Positions 28,683-36,481 of a stretch of 48,637 bases of DNA are shown in pieces. Made by a program: the position numbers and the translations under genes. The DNA lies in contig NZ_FOVO01000028.1 in the NCBI RefSeq assembly GCF_900115195.1, positions 1 to 48,637 on the forward strand, given 5' to 3'. How positions within the stretch are numbered: position 1 is the first letter of the stretch; every line of letters begins with the position of its first letter. A model generated the notes under the pieces. The model worked only from the letters and a program-made list of their open reading frames with translations. It ran no database searches and had not been told where the DNA came from. This DNA is from Xenorhabdus japonica (lineage in GTDB: Bacteria > Pseudomonadota > Gammaproteobacteria > Enterobacterales > Enterobacteriaceae).

Positions 28683-28710
28683 TTTCAAGTTGCTATTTTG
28701 CAACCTGAAA
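28683..28710. repeat. short inverted repeat of the ERIC-end family after yfaE
   Basis: TTTTCAAGTTGC, a 4-base loop, then GCAACCTGAAAA. Same arms as the ERIC-like elements in this window; probably a minimal copy. It lies 50 bases after the yfaE stop. Confidence 0.6.
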
Positions 28711-28850
28711 ACTCAGTGGATAGAGGAAATTTGTTCATTTTATTATTGCAATGATCTTCGGATTGTTCTTGACTGTGAATATATTTTTTATCACAACGAT
28801 AATATTAACGATCTCCATTACCTATACCGTGTTACAATAATAAGCAAGAC
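28711..28850. other. no supported gene between yfaE and amidase
   Basis: A 77-codon open frame (28690-28923) starts inside the repeat, has no ribosome-binding site and runs through the terminator downstream, so I do not accept it. The stretch could be the 3' part of the nrd transcript or contain a small RNA ending at 28880. Confidence 0.4.
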
Positions 28851-28880
28851 AGACACTTACCTGACAAGTGTCTTTTTTTT
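28851..28880 (+). terminator. strong Rho-independent terminator
   Basis: AGACACTT pairs with AAGTGTCT around a 7-base loop, then TTTTTTTT. It lies 220 bases past yfaE with no gene between. It ends either the nrdAB-yfaE message or a small RNA started within 28711-28850. Confidence 0.85.
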
Positions 28881-29010
28881 ACCTGATGGATATAGATCGA
28901 TCGTATTCAAATATGCCTATTGATTTATCATAGCTATGATCCAGAATATATTTTAGGAAATGATTTAATATTTACCGTATTACACAGCAAAACCATGGAG
29001 GAGAACCTTA

Positions 29011-29049
29011 ATGAAGACTGCAATAATCAAGGAGAATAATGATGTATAA
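29011..29049 (+). CDS. 12-codon leader peptide overlapping the amidase start
   Basis: ATG at 29011 sits 8-9 bases after GGAGGAG, a stronger ribosome-binding site than that of the amidase. It encodes MKTAIIKENNDV and stops at 29047-29049, past the amidase ATG at 29039. The AAGGAG for the amidase lies within it. The layout suggests translational coupling or a small leader; function unknown and expression not shown. Confidence 0.4.
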   Translation: MKTAIIKENNDV

Positions 29050-29815
29050 AATTGATTATAATTCATATCGTTCAACCAAAAGTTTTAACAGGCGTTCCCG
29101 CTTCTTAGTTATGCACTATACGGCTTTGAACTTTGAAAAATCTGTTCATGCATTAACAGGGGAACTGGTTAGTGCCCACTACCTTATTCCAAATCCAGAT
29201 GATCCGACTTATCGAGTGGCTGGATTTGATAAAGTTCACATATTCAATTTGGTTGATGAACTTGAAAGGGCTTGGCATGCTGGGATAAGTTATTGGGCTG
29301 GACGAGAAGGATTGAATGATACATCCATTGGTATTGAGATTGTGAATGAAGCCAGTAATAATTCTGGTGTTTTCACTTTCCCACCTTATCACCCTGATCA
29401 AATCGTTGCGATTAAAGATCTGGCCATAAATATCTTACAGCGTTATCCGGATATTAAACCGACTTATGTTGTTGGACATTCAGATATTTCATGGCAAAGA
29501 AAAACCGATCCAGGCCCATCTTTTCCGTGGAAAGAGTTATATGATGCGGGAGTCGGGGCATGGTATGACGAAGAAACGAAGAAAGAATATATTGAGAAAT
29601 TTGAGCATAGTTTACCTGATTTTGTTGAGATTTTAGAAAAATTCAAATGTTATGGTTATGACATTACCGGAACAGAAGAAAAAGAAAATTTTCAATCTCT
29701 AATCAAAGCGTTCCAAATGCACTTCCGCCCGTCACATTATGATGGTGTAATAGATATAGAAACCATCGCCATTTTATATGCCTTGGTTGAAAAATACTTT
29801 GATAATAAATCATAA
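29039..29815 (+). CDS. N-acetylmuramoyl-L-alanine amidase, AmiD-like, without signal peptide
   Basis: Zinc amidase_2 domain that cleaves the lactyl-peptide bond of muropeptides or anhydro-muropeptides, followed by a peptidoglycan-binding helix domain. 258 residues. Zinc ligands by comparison with AmiD: His26 (VMHYTA), His147 (VGHSDI) and Asp157 (TDPGPSFPW); catalytic Glu100 in GIEIVNE. The C-terminal YGYDIT...IKAFQMHFRP block matches AmiD. E. coli AmiD is an outer-membrane lipoprotein; this protein begins at once with the catalytic domain and has no lipobox or signal, so it would stay in the cytoplasm or need another export route. Two adjacent ATGs (29039, 29042) follow AAGGAG. Confidence 0.88.
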   Translation: MMYKIDYNSYRSTKSFNRRSRFLVMHYTALNFEKSVHALTGELVSAHYLIPNPDDPTYRVAGFDKVHIFNLVDELERAWHAGISYWAGREGLNDTSIGIEIVNEASNNSGVFTFPPYHPDQIVAIKDLAINILQRYPDIKPTYVVGHSDISWQRKTDPGPSFPWKELYDAGVGAWYDEETKKEYIEKFEHSLPDFVEILEKFKCYGYDITGTEEKENFQSLIKAFQMHFRPSHYDGVIDIETIAILYALVEKYFDNKS

Positions 29816-30251
29816 GCTCTGATGAAATTTATGAAATATTGTTTTTATAAATATTTACTTGATTTATTTTAATTTGTTATGAGTTGGTGTTATTATATAT
29901 GAATAATTTATTTAAGGTTTAAATGTAATCTTATTACATATAATTGATTGTTAAGATATATCCTAAAGTTTAAAATTGACTCTGATCTTATATAAGGTGC
30001 TAATAATTATATGTTTTTAAAATTAAATCTCTTGTTTGGTATTAATGTATAGATAATTTATTAATTTTTGTTAAAAACTGAATTTTTTGTAACTGATTGA
30101 ATTTTAAATAAACTTATAACAAATGTAAGTTTTGTGGATACAGTTGTTTTTTATTAACAAAAGTTGAATTATGAATATAGGGCTTGTATATTCCGCAAGC
30201 TTTACTCTGATAGAGCGAATACATCGTATAAATGAAAGAGAATCTTTACTT
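29816..30251. other. AT-rich leader region of the Ail/OmpX-like gene
   Basis: 436 bases without a gene, very AT-rich. It must contain the promoter of the next gene; no clear -35/-10 pair was chosen because many AT hexamers fit. A small hairpin (AAACTTA / TAAGTTT) is at 30110-30132. Confidence 0.4.
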
Positions 30252-30815
30252 ATGAAAAAAATATTATCGACAGCCGCTATTGTTGCTGGATTATCTATAC
30301 TCGCCTTTAATGCTAACGCCAGCAATAGTAACAAAAATACTATTTCTTTGGGTTATGCTCAGAGTAATGGATCGTTAAAAAATAATCTTGAAATCTACCA
30401 CAATGATGAGAAGATGAAGACAAATCAGCATGGGTTAAACTTAAAGTATCGCTATGAGTTTAATGAGCATTTTGGTGTTATTGGCTCATTAACTTATACT
30501 CAATATGTACATAAGTACGACTTCTATGGCTCATTATCAAAATTCGAATGGAAAAATACTTCTCTGATGGCTGGCCCAACGTATCGATTTAATAATTATA
30601 TTAGTGCATATGGATTGATTGGGGCGACCTATAATAAAGCAGGATTTTCTAATGTAGAAGATAATAATACTCAGACGAGAACATCACTATCTTACGGCGC
30701 AGGCTTACAATTTAATCCGACCCCAAATTGGGCTGTTGATGCTTCATATTCATATACCAACTTAAAATATGCTAAGCTTGGTACTTGGGTATTGGGTGTT
30801 GGTTATCATTTCTAA
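30252..30815 (+). CDS. outer-membrane beta-barrel protein, Ail/PagC/OmpX family
   Basis: Eight-stranded barrel of the family linked with adhesion, serum resistance and envelope stability. 187 residues from ATG 30252; the frame is open 27 codons upstream, but the signal peptide MKKILSTAAIVAGLSILAFNANA starts here with AGAGAA ahead. Mature protein shows alternating strands (ISLGYAQSN, HGLNLKYRYEFNEHFGVIGSLTY, ISAYGLIGATYNKA, LSYGAGLQFNP) and ends WVLGVGYHF with the C-terminal Phe needed for barrel assembly. Whether it is OmpX proper or a paralogue cannot be decided here. Confidence 0.88.
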   Translation: MKKILSTAAIVAGLSILAFNANASNSNKNTISLGYAQSNGSLKNNLEIYHNDEKMKTNQHGLNLKYRYEFNEHFGVIGSLTYTQYVHKYDFYGSLSKFEWKNTSLMAGPTYRFNNYISAYGLIGATYNKAGFSNVEDNNTQTRTSLSYGAGLQFNPTPNWAVDASYSYTNLKYAKLGTWVLGVGYHF

Positions 30816-31120
30816 GTTATTTTCACTTATGTTTGTTATTTTTCTTTACTTATAAACTTCATTTTTAAATTTGTTTTACTTTTAATAAAAAGTTTTTAGA
30901 TGCTCATTTTTGCCTGAATTCTTAGTGATAAGATTTGGGCGTTTTATTATTGGTGTAATATTCATTCATGTTATTTATATGAATAATCTATCTTATAAAT
31001 AATAGACTGGTTGAAAATACAAGTGTAAAACTATGCCAGTGGTGAAGTATTCTATTTAGATTTCTCCAGATGTTTAAATAAATTATCAAAGCCAGTTAGG
31101 ATAGAAATCCTATGATATCT
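30816..31120. other. non-coding AT-rich stretch
   Basis: No gene or clear terminator recognised between the OmpX-like gene and the ERIC-like element. Confidence 0.4.
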
Positions 31121-31262
31121 ATACCTAATGGATTTCAATATGTGTAGTGGTGGCAAGGGAGTGAATTTCTGGGAGCATAGATAATCTATGTTCATAACAA
31201 CGGTAATCGGGGTGAGAGAGTGCAGCCAACAAAGAGGCAATTTGAAAGACGAAGGGTATATA
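31121..31262. repeat. ERIC-like repeat element, near full length
   Basis: About 142 bp. Ends are ATACCTAATGGATTTCAA and TTTGAAAGACGAAGGGTAT, inverted with respect to each other. The core contains GGGAGTGAATTTCTGGGAG, CATAGATAATCTATG and CGGGGTGAGAGAGTGCAGCC, the ERIC palindrome in degenerate form. It is the best copy in the window and the reference for the partial ones at 1030, 1846, 28683 and 32164. The minus-strand frame running through it is not a gene. Confidence 0.85.
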
Positions 31263-31362
31263 CCTTTATTTTGATTTTTTAGAAAGGTCGTTCAATGAAT
31301 AGTGCGTAAATAACGAAATAGGAAGGAAGCATTTGGCTTAGAGCTGTATTAACGATAGAAAA

Positions 31363-31382
31363 CCAGTTCTTTTTTGAACTGG
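31363..31382. terminator. hairpin in intergenic DNA
   Basis: CCAGTTC, a six-T loop, GAACTGG. A perfect 7-bp stem but with no good T-run after it on the plus strand. It could terminate a short transcript or be a relic. Confidence 0.35.
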
Positions 31383-31549
31383 CTTATCTCTGTACTATGG
31401 CAGAGCTTACATAAAGCGAGTTGCTGACAACCGGATAACAACGTTGTGTACATTTGAGAGGAAAGATTTTACAGATTTCATGATGATTTCCTTTGAGGGT
31501 TATAAATTGTGATTTACTTCACGAAAACCTAAATTCTGAGGAGGATTTT

Positions 31550-31597
31550 ATGCTCAAAACAAAAAGAGTCAAGGTATTTATTAAAATATTTTTTTAA
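31550..31597 (+). CDS. 15-codon small open frame with strong ribosome-binding site
   Basis: GAGGAGGAT sits seven bases before ATG 31550. The frame encodes a basic-hydrophobic peptide beginning MLKTKRVKVF and ends in TAA at 31595. The DNA that follows is A/T homopolymer-rich, so it may be the first codons of a gene whose remainder was lost, or a genuine small peptide. Not in frame with the lysozyme downstream. Confidence 0.3.
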   Translation: MLKTKRVKVFIKIFF

Positions 31598-31718
31598 AAA
31601 TTAAAAAAAATTTGCAAAATTAATTAACTAACTGAAATTTAATGATTTATTTTTATTTTGTTTTTCTGTAACTTTTTTGAAATTGTACTTCCACTGATTT
31701 TTCTTCATCTATACTTGA

Positions 31719-32153
31719 TATATAGATTGTTTTTCAAACAAAAATAAACTCAAAAGTTACGAAGGATTGAGATTGAGAGCATATTCAGATCCTGCTACTG
31801 GAGCAGGGCCATGGACAATCGGATATGGTCATACAAGGGGAGTAAAGCCTGGACAAGTGATTACTGGGCAACAAGCTGACACGTTTCTTTACCAAGATCT
31901 TGTTCCTATTTATGGCGCTATTCAGCGGCTGGTTAAAGTACCTCTAACACAAGGTCAATTTGATGCCTTGTGTTCGTTTATTTTCAATTTGGGAATTGGT
32001 AATTTTACTCATTCAACATTGTTGAAAAAATTGAATGTAGGTGATTACCAAGGTGCAGCAGGGGAATTTTTAAAATGGGATTGCGCCGATGGGCATGAAT
32101 TAGCAGATTTACGTATGCGAAGAGAATCTGAGCAGCAAACATTTTTATCATAA
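31719..32153 (+). pseudogene. phage-type lysozyme (GH24) lacking a usable start
   Basis: Muramidase of the lambdoid/P22-like endolysin family. The frame opens after TGA at 31716-31718 and encodes the GH24 core: the catalytic Glu region SYEGLRLRAY (Glu codon 31761), then GPWTIGYGHTRG, VKVPLTQGQFDALCSFIFNLG, STLLKKLNVGDY, and LRMRRESEQQTFLS at the end. No ATG or GTG lies upstream in frame. The first TTG codons (31767, 31773) are downstream of the catalytic Glu, so starting there would give an enzyme without it. Best read as a 5'-decayed prophage gene, isolated from any holin or tail genes. An ATA start is formally possible. Confidence 0.7.
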
Positions 32154-32163
32154 AATATTTATT

Positions 32164-32223
32164 CATTAGATTTCAAGTTGCAGTGTAGCCAGCAACACCC
32201 CAACTTGAAAGATGATGGATATA
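32164..32223. repeat. internally deleted ERIC-like palindrome
   Basis: ATTAGATTTCAAGTTGCAG and CCAACTTGAAAGATGATGG flank about 20 bases that still contain GTAGCCAGCAA. Same arms as the full copy at 31121. Located between a plus-strand frame and a convergent minus-strand gene, where it would act as a hairpin in both transcripts. Confidence 0.65.
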
Positions 32224-32242
32224 AAGCTTGGATTTGATGGCG

Positions 32243-32632
32243 CTATACATGACCATGTTGTAACACAACGCGATAACCATCAATATCTTCGAAAGTTTTT
32301 CCACTCTTATCCCAATAAGGATTATAAGAAGGAACCGGAATAAATCCGGCATCCAGCATTGATTTTATCTGTTCCTGCCATTCAAGTTCATCTTCTATAT
32401 AAAATACTAATAAATTATCTTTAGTTGGAGCTTTACCAACAAGTGTATTGTGATGATGAGTGAATTCAAGGTGCCAGGAGTGGTTGGGATGTCCTAACAT
32501 AATACCATCAAAACTATCGTGATCTTTGAATTCGCCTAGTATGGTGAAATTCAATCCATGACAATACATTTCTGCAATTTTAGTAAGATTATCTGTTGGT
32601 CTGGCAATTCTAAGAATAATTGATTTTTTCAT
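32243..32632 (-). CDS. VOC-superfamily (glyoxalase / YycE-like) protein
   Basis: 129 residues forming one vicinal-oxygen-chelate module: a paired beta-alpha-beta-beta-beta fold with LRIARPTDNLTKIAEMYCHGL at the N-terminus, the ligand-like HLEFTHH near residue 55, and the C-terminal half with NPYWDKSGKTFEDIDGYRVVL. Such proteins bind metals and small electrophiles or antibiotics; substrate unknown. It resembles the YycE subgroup by the DPDGYR-like block, here DIDGYR. Monocistronic in appearance, with its own AT-rich upstream gap. Confidence 0.75.
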   Translation of the reverse strand: MKKSIILRIARPTDNLTKIAEMYCHGLNFTILGEFKDHDSFDGIMLGHPNHSWHLEFTHHHNTLVGKAPTKDNLLVFYIEDELEWQEQIKSMLDAGFIPVPSYNPYWDKSGKTFEDIDGYRVVLQHGHV

Positions 32633-32777
32633 ATTTTTTCTATGTGTAGAGTTGGATGGAGGAATATATCTTATATGAAAATAATTTATTTTTTTAGAGA
32701 TAAGTGCTGATAAATAGTCGGCACTTTTTATATTTACATAATACTTATAAATAAAAAGTTAACTTCATTAAAAAATA

Positions 32778-33371
32778 TTATTTAATGTCAACGTCAATAA
32801 CTTGATAGAAGGCATTACCAGTATCAAAAATTGTCCATACGCCGAGAATAACATTATATCCTGAGCGGTCAGGAACATCACAGTTTAACGTAACATTTTG
32901 GGCTGGACTTTTCCCATGATCAAAACGCTCGCAGAAGGGTTTTAAATCAAATTGAGCGCGTGTTAGGGGTTTATTTGGATCCCAATCGGGTTTAGTAATA
33001 AAAAATTGCCACGAGGTGGTACTATGACGGGCTGTTATTTCCCATTTAAAGGCATTGCTTCCTTTATTGACAGTAACATGATGCCAGCGGTTTGCACTTT
33101 GTTCATTGAGTTGTTTAAATTGACCAACACCACCACTGGCAATTTGTCCATCTGGTGGTCCTCCTTGAGGGAAGCCTTTGGGGCCTTCAACTGACTGAGG
33201 TTCATACATGATAGGTCCGCAGTTTTTATTAATGTCTTTTTGACATAAAAGTGCTCTGCTTGGTGGTGTATCAATATATCCATGATGCGAAGTTGGTTTG
33301 GCAATACTAGGAAGTGGGATCGCAGTAAAAACCGTCAATCCCACCAAAAGTAATGACTTTTTAATGTTCAT
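32778..33371 (-). CDS. AA10 lytic polysaccharide monooxygenase / chitin-binding protein (CBP21-like)
   Basis: Secreted copper enzyme that oxidatively cleaves crystalline chitin. 197 residues, a single AA10 domain without accessory modules. It closely follows Serratia CBP21: HGYIDTPPSRALLC, MYEPQSVEGPKGFPQGGPPDG, TARHSTTSWQFFITKP, LKPFCERFDHG, NAFYQVIDVDI. Copper-brace residues would be His30 (or His29) and His116, with axial Phe188. The oddity is the signal: a good signal-peptidase site is SIA-K after residue 24, which would leave K-P-T-S-H before the brace His, whereas AA10 enzymes need that His at the mature N-terminus. Cleavage after Ser28 would expose His-His-Gly. AGGAAA precedes the ATG. 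In an insect-associated bacterium it would target host chitin. Confidence 0.93.
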   Translation of the reverse strand: MNIKKSLLLVGLTVFTAIPLPSIAKPTSHHGYIDTPPSRALLCQKDINKNCGPIMYEPQSVEGPKGFPQGGPPDGQIASGGVGQFKQLNEQSANRWHHVTVNKGSNAFKWEITARHSTTSWQFFITKPDWDPNKPLTRAQFDLKPFCERFDHGKSPAQNVTLNCDVPDRSGYNVILGVWTIFDTGNAFYQVIDVDIK

Positions 33372-34257
33372 GATGAATTTCCTATTTTTTTGTACTTAGC
33401 TGTAAAATAAGGGAATTGAATTTTTGTTGTTATGTTAATAAGTTTGAGAAATTTAATTGTTTCTTACGGAAATGTACAGAAATATTTATAACAAAATTAG
33501 TTAATTATAAATACTTAATTTATGATAGGGGTATGCCAGAAAGATAATATTGAGAAATATGGTTGTCACTGGCTTTGGCATGATTACGGATGATAGGAAA
33601 AATCCCTCCTTGAATTCAGGGAGGAAAAGAGAAAAATAAGAAACAAATGAGGGTGAACTAGCAAGTACGATTTTTAGTACACATAAATTAAAGTAGACCT
33701 AAATAGAATAATATGCAATAAACTAACTTTGAACAAAGAGCAGAGGTGCGATATTTCTGCTATTATAATATGAGGTATTATCAACACGATAAACTAAGTG
33801 GTAAATATTATCTGTGCTAAGTATTTTAAAATCAATGGGAGAGTTCTCATCATAAGCGCAACATTGTAATCTGTGTTAAAAATAAACAGTGGTATCTTAT
33901 ATGCAAATTAAAATTAGTTAACTGTTATCCTAAAATAGTTGTTTTTAATACCAAAAGATATTTTTTCTTATCTAAATATAAAGGTTTTTAAAGTTACTAT
34001 ATTTTAAATATTTCCTATAAGTGTATTGAGAAAATGAAAATTCCATTATTATAAAATAACAAATAACCAAATCTAATGGGAAACTGTCTTTCGATTTAAA
34101 CCGTGTGAAGTGATTCTCCCCACGATTTACTTGTTTTTTTGATAAAAATTCTTATAGAAATATATATTTTCTTGTTTTTAAAGTTTATTTATTTTTACAA
34201 ATTATTGAGAATGTGACCGATTAAGCATTTTAGACAGAATAGCGACGGATACGAGGA
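33372..34257. other. long AT-rich stretch without genes
   Basis: About 890 bases with no open frame of note. It contains an imperfect palindrome at 33605-33624 (CCTCCTTGAATTCAGGGAGG) followed on the minus strand by ATTTTT, terminator-like but with no gene feeding it. No tRNA 3'-end copy that could mark an attachment site was found by eye. Confidence 0.45.
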
Positions 34258-34281
34258 CAGAAAAGCCACCGAGTGGTGGCT
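34258..34281 (-). terminator. terminator after the nuclease-like gene
   Basis: AGCCACC and GGTGGCT with a GAGT loop; on the minus strand the stem is followed by TTTCTG. It lies eight bases after the stop codon of the gene ending at 34290. Confidence 0.7.
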
Positions 34282-34289
34282 GGTAATAA

Positions 34290-35441
34290 TTATTGCGCTT
34301 TCTTTCTAAAGTTATCGTCGTTTTTAACGAACTCAAAAGCATCAAGGATAATACCTGTTATCCTCAATATATCTTCTGGAGCATCTATAAAGATTCTTGA
34401 TTTATTAGCGGATAATCCAGCTCTATTAACTTCGTTGGCTAATATATCAGTTAGCTCAATAGGTATTTGGATGTAAGGTTTATTTTTCTTGTCAAAATAC
34501 CTTATTATCCATCTATGCGATTTTCCCTGATAAAGAACACCAAAATAAAATCCTGTATCTTTATATTGCAAATCGACGGTATCCCCGACAATTGATTTTG
34601 CTTTTTCATACAGAGTTAATTCGTTTTTGGTAGTAACAATATTGGGATTGTCTGGATCTACTATCTCATCTGGTTCTTTCGGATTATCTTGATGCTCTAT
34701 TTCGTCTTGAACCCCATCAATTGGAATATGTTTATTTGAAAGACCGGAAACCACCATTGCACTAACAGATTTCTCAACTGCTTGTTTTACCAACGGGGTG
34801 ATTGATTCAATAAAACGCTGGTTTAGTTGGCGTTCGATATTAGATCTACTGGCAACGTATCTTACAAACTCACTATCAACGTCCCTCAAGCTAGTACTGA
34901 TGGTTTTAGTAAAAGCAGATAGGTAAACACTTTCTTCTGCCAGCGTTCTTAGTGCTTCCGGTTTGAATTTATCGTGTCTAAATCGATAGAGTTGACTTAC
35001 ATCGGCATCGCTAACTTCATCCATTTTAATGCGTAAGAATGGGGTAGGATCCATTACGTTTTTTTGTTTTAAATCGGTAAAGAAACGCCACTCTAATCCA
35101 TTTGTAATTGCCGAAATAGTCACTTCTGGAGTGGAGTTAAAATATCTGGATAACTGAGGACAGTGGTTCTCTAGTTTTTCGTTGTACCCTTTTGCCTCAA
35201 TAAACATGACAGGCACACCTTGGCAGAACAAAGCATAATCAACCCGCTCATTTGCTTTCACCCCGGGGAAATCTGCCCCATATTCAGCTTTAACTTTTTG
35301 GGGATCATACGGACTAAAGCCGAGAATATCTAGAAACGGTAATATTAATGCCTGCTTAGTTGTTTCTTCGGTGGTACAGTGTTGGCCTACATTTTTAACG
35401 TGGTCAACATGATGTTTTATTTTTATCTTAAAATTATCCAT
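34290..35441 (-). CDS. HsdR_N-like PD-(D/E)XK nuclease-domain protein
   Basis: 383 residues, function unknown. The N-terminal 110 residues match the type I restriction HsdR N-terminal fold: TEETTKQALILPFLDILGF (acid near 25-26), RVDYAL (Asp68), FIEAKG (Glu82, Lys84) and QLSRY (Gln96, Tyr100), i.e. a complete D-ExK plus QxxxY active site. No helicase motor follows. The middle (about 180-260) is helical and polar with an acidic, proline-containing linker; the C-terminal 110 residues (LTLYEKAKSIV onward) form a second, mixed alpha/beta domain I do not recognise. It is the second gene of a pair, nine bases after the repressor gene. Similar proteins are described as prophage-associated type I restriction-like; alternatives include a defence effector. 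Confidence 0.7.
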   Translation of the reverse strand: MDNFKIKIKHHVDHVKNVGQHCTTEETTKQALILPFLDILGFSPYDPQKVKAEYGADFPGVKANERVDYALFCQGVPVMFIEAKGYNEKLENHCPQLSRYFNSTPEVTISAITNGLEWRFFTDLKQKNVMDPTPFLRIKMDEVSDADVSQLYRFRHDKFKPEALRTLAEESVYLSAFTKTISTSLRDVDSEFVRYVASRSNIERQLNQRFIESITPLVKQAVEKSVSAMVVSGLSNKHIPIDGVQDEIEHQDNPKEPDEIVDPDNPNIVTTKNELTLYEKAKSIVGDTVDLQYKDTGFYFGVLYQGKSHRWIIRYFDKKNKPYIQIPIELTDILANEVNRAGLSANKSRIFIDAPEDILRITGIILDAFEFVKNDDNFRKKAQ

Positions 35442-35450
35442 TCCATAACC

Positions 35451-36152
35451 TTAGTAATCTAAAACGGAATACCAGAACATTCTCCCGATGATGCTCACTT
35501 GATCTTCATCTGCAATTTCATCTTCGTATTCATCACGGTTATAACTTCTGATAAGTAATTTTCCTCTCGGTCGTCTGTAGAGGCATTTAAGACGCTTTAA
35601 TCTATCTTGTTCAATTACATACACTTTTCCATCAATGATTTTTTTGTTAGAAACATCTACCGCTATTGCTGCTCCATTTGGAATAACTGGCTCCATGCTA
35701 TCCCCTTTAGCAGGAAAACAAACAATTGTAGAGCCATTAGTTGGTGCGCCAATTCTTCGTAATGTCGCTTTAGAAAATCTCAATTTAAAACCGTTATAAT
35801 TCACATCAGTGTATCTGCCATTGCCGCATGCGAATTCGATATCTTTCAAAAATGGTACTTCCACCTCATCGCAATCTAATGCTGTGATACTGTCCCATAG
35901 TGTAATAGTTGCCCACTCGCTCTCTGGTAGAACTTGACCTATTTCCTTTCTGATTATTCCACCAAACAAAAGCCAGTTCACATCAGCATCAAGGATAGAT
36001 GCTAATGCTACTAATCTTGATTTTTTTGGCTCTGTGCTTGATTCCCACTGCTGGACAGACTGTGGAGTAACTCCAAGCATATCCGCTAGTTCAGCTTGAG
36101 TTAGTTTTTTTGCAAGCCGAGCTTGCTTGATTCTTTCGTGCATCGTTTTCAT
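35451..36152 (-). CDS. phage-type CI/LexA-like repressor (XRE HTH plus S24 peptidase)
   Basis: 233 residues. The XRE helix-turn-helix spans about 8-62 (LTQAELADMLGVTPQSVQQWE); a linker runs to about 95. The C-terminal S24 self-cleavage domain has catalytic Ser152 in AKGDSMEPVIPNG and Lys186 in RLKRLK. The likely cleavage bond is in FACGNG (Cys109-Gly110, where most relatives have Ala-Gly). All features needed for RecA-stimulated autocleavage are present, so DNA damage would relieve repression. Start could be Met1 or Met4. No divergent cro-like gene is found upstream; the only co-directional gene is the nuclease-like protein. Confidence 0.88.
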   Translation of the reverse strand: MKTMHERIKQARLAKKLTQAELADMLGVTPQSVQQWESSTEPKKSRLVALASILDADVNWLLFGGIIRKEIGQVLPESEWATITLWDSITALDCDEVEVPFLKDIEFACGNGRYTDVNYNGFKLRFSKATLRRIGAPTNGSTIVCFPAKGDSMEPVIPNGAAIAVDVSNKKIIDGKVYVIEQDRLKRLKCLYRRPRGKLLIRSYNRDEYEDEIADEDQVSIIGRMFWYSVLDY

Positions 36153-36230
36153 GTTTCAAATATACAAGCGAAGCTTTTATTTTTGTAGCAAGCAAAAACT
36201 TATTTTTTAAAACACCTCTTGTATTTTATT
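36153..36230 (-). promoter_or_regulatory. probable promoter/operator of the repressor-nuclease unit
   Basis: AT-rich DNA just upstream of the repressor with AAGCGAAGCTT (36166-36176), an inverted repeat of AAGC, and related AAGCAAAAACTT about 20 bases further. Such half-site pairs would suit an autoregulatory XRE dimer; not proven. Confidence 0.3.
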
Positions 36231-36440
36231 TGTTGTCGCTAGGTGTTTAGAGAATGGAAAATAGGTGAGAAGAGATAAAGCAATCAATTATACTAATCGG
36301 TTTTACGCATAAGTCACTGAGAAAACAGCAAGAAAAAAGAAGTTTCACACTCTTTCGGGCAACAAACAAAATCCCCCTCAAAATTAGCGCACCTTTACTA
36401 CTTCCCGCCGATCATTTTACCAAGAGCAAATTTCAGATAT
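36231..36440. other. no gene between repressor promoter and tRNA-Pro
   Basis: Nothing recognisable. A divergent early gene, as next to most phage repressors, is missing. Confidence 0.4.
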
Positions 36441-36470
36441 AAAAAAACCAACCACAATTGGTTGGTTTTT
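36441..36470 (-). terminator. terminator of tRNA-Pro
   Basis: AACCAACCA and TGGTTGGTT form a near-perfect stem; on the minus strand it ends in TTTTTTT. It is 12 bases past the tRNA CCA end. Confidence 0.85.
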
Positions 36471-36481
36471 CTAGGGAAATT

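Noticed and set aside
28690..28923. 77-codon plus-strand frame after yfaE
   Set aside because: Starts inside an inverted repeat, crosses a strong terminator, no ribosome-binding site or motif.
31052..31240. 62-codon minus-strand frame
   Set aside because: Lies almost wholly inside the ERIC-like element.
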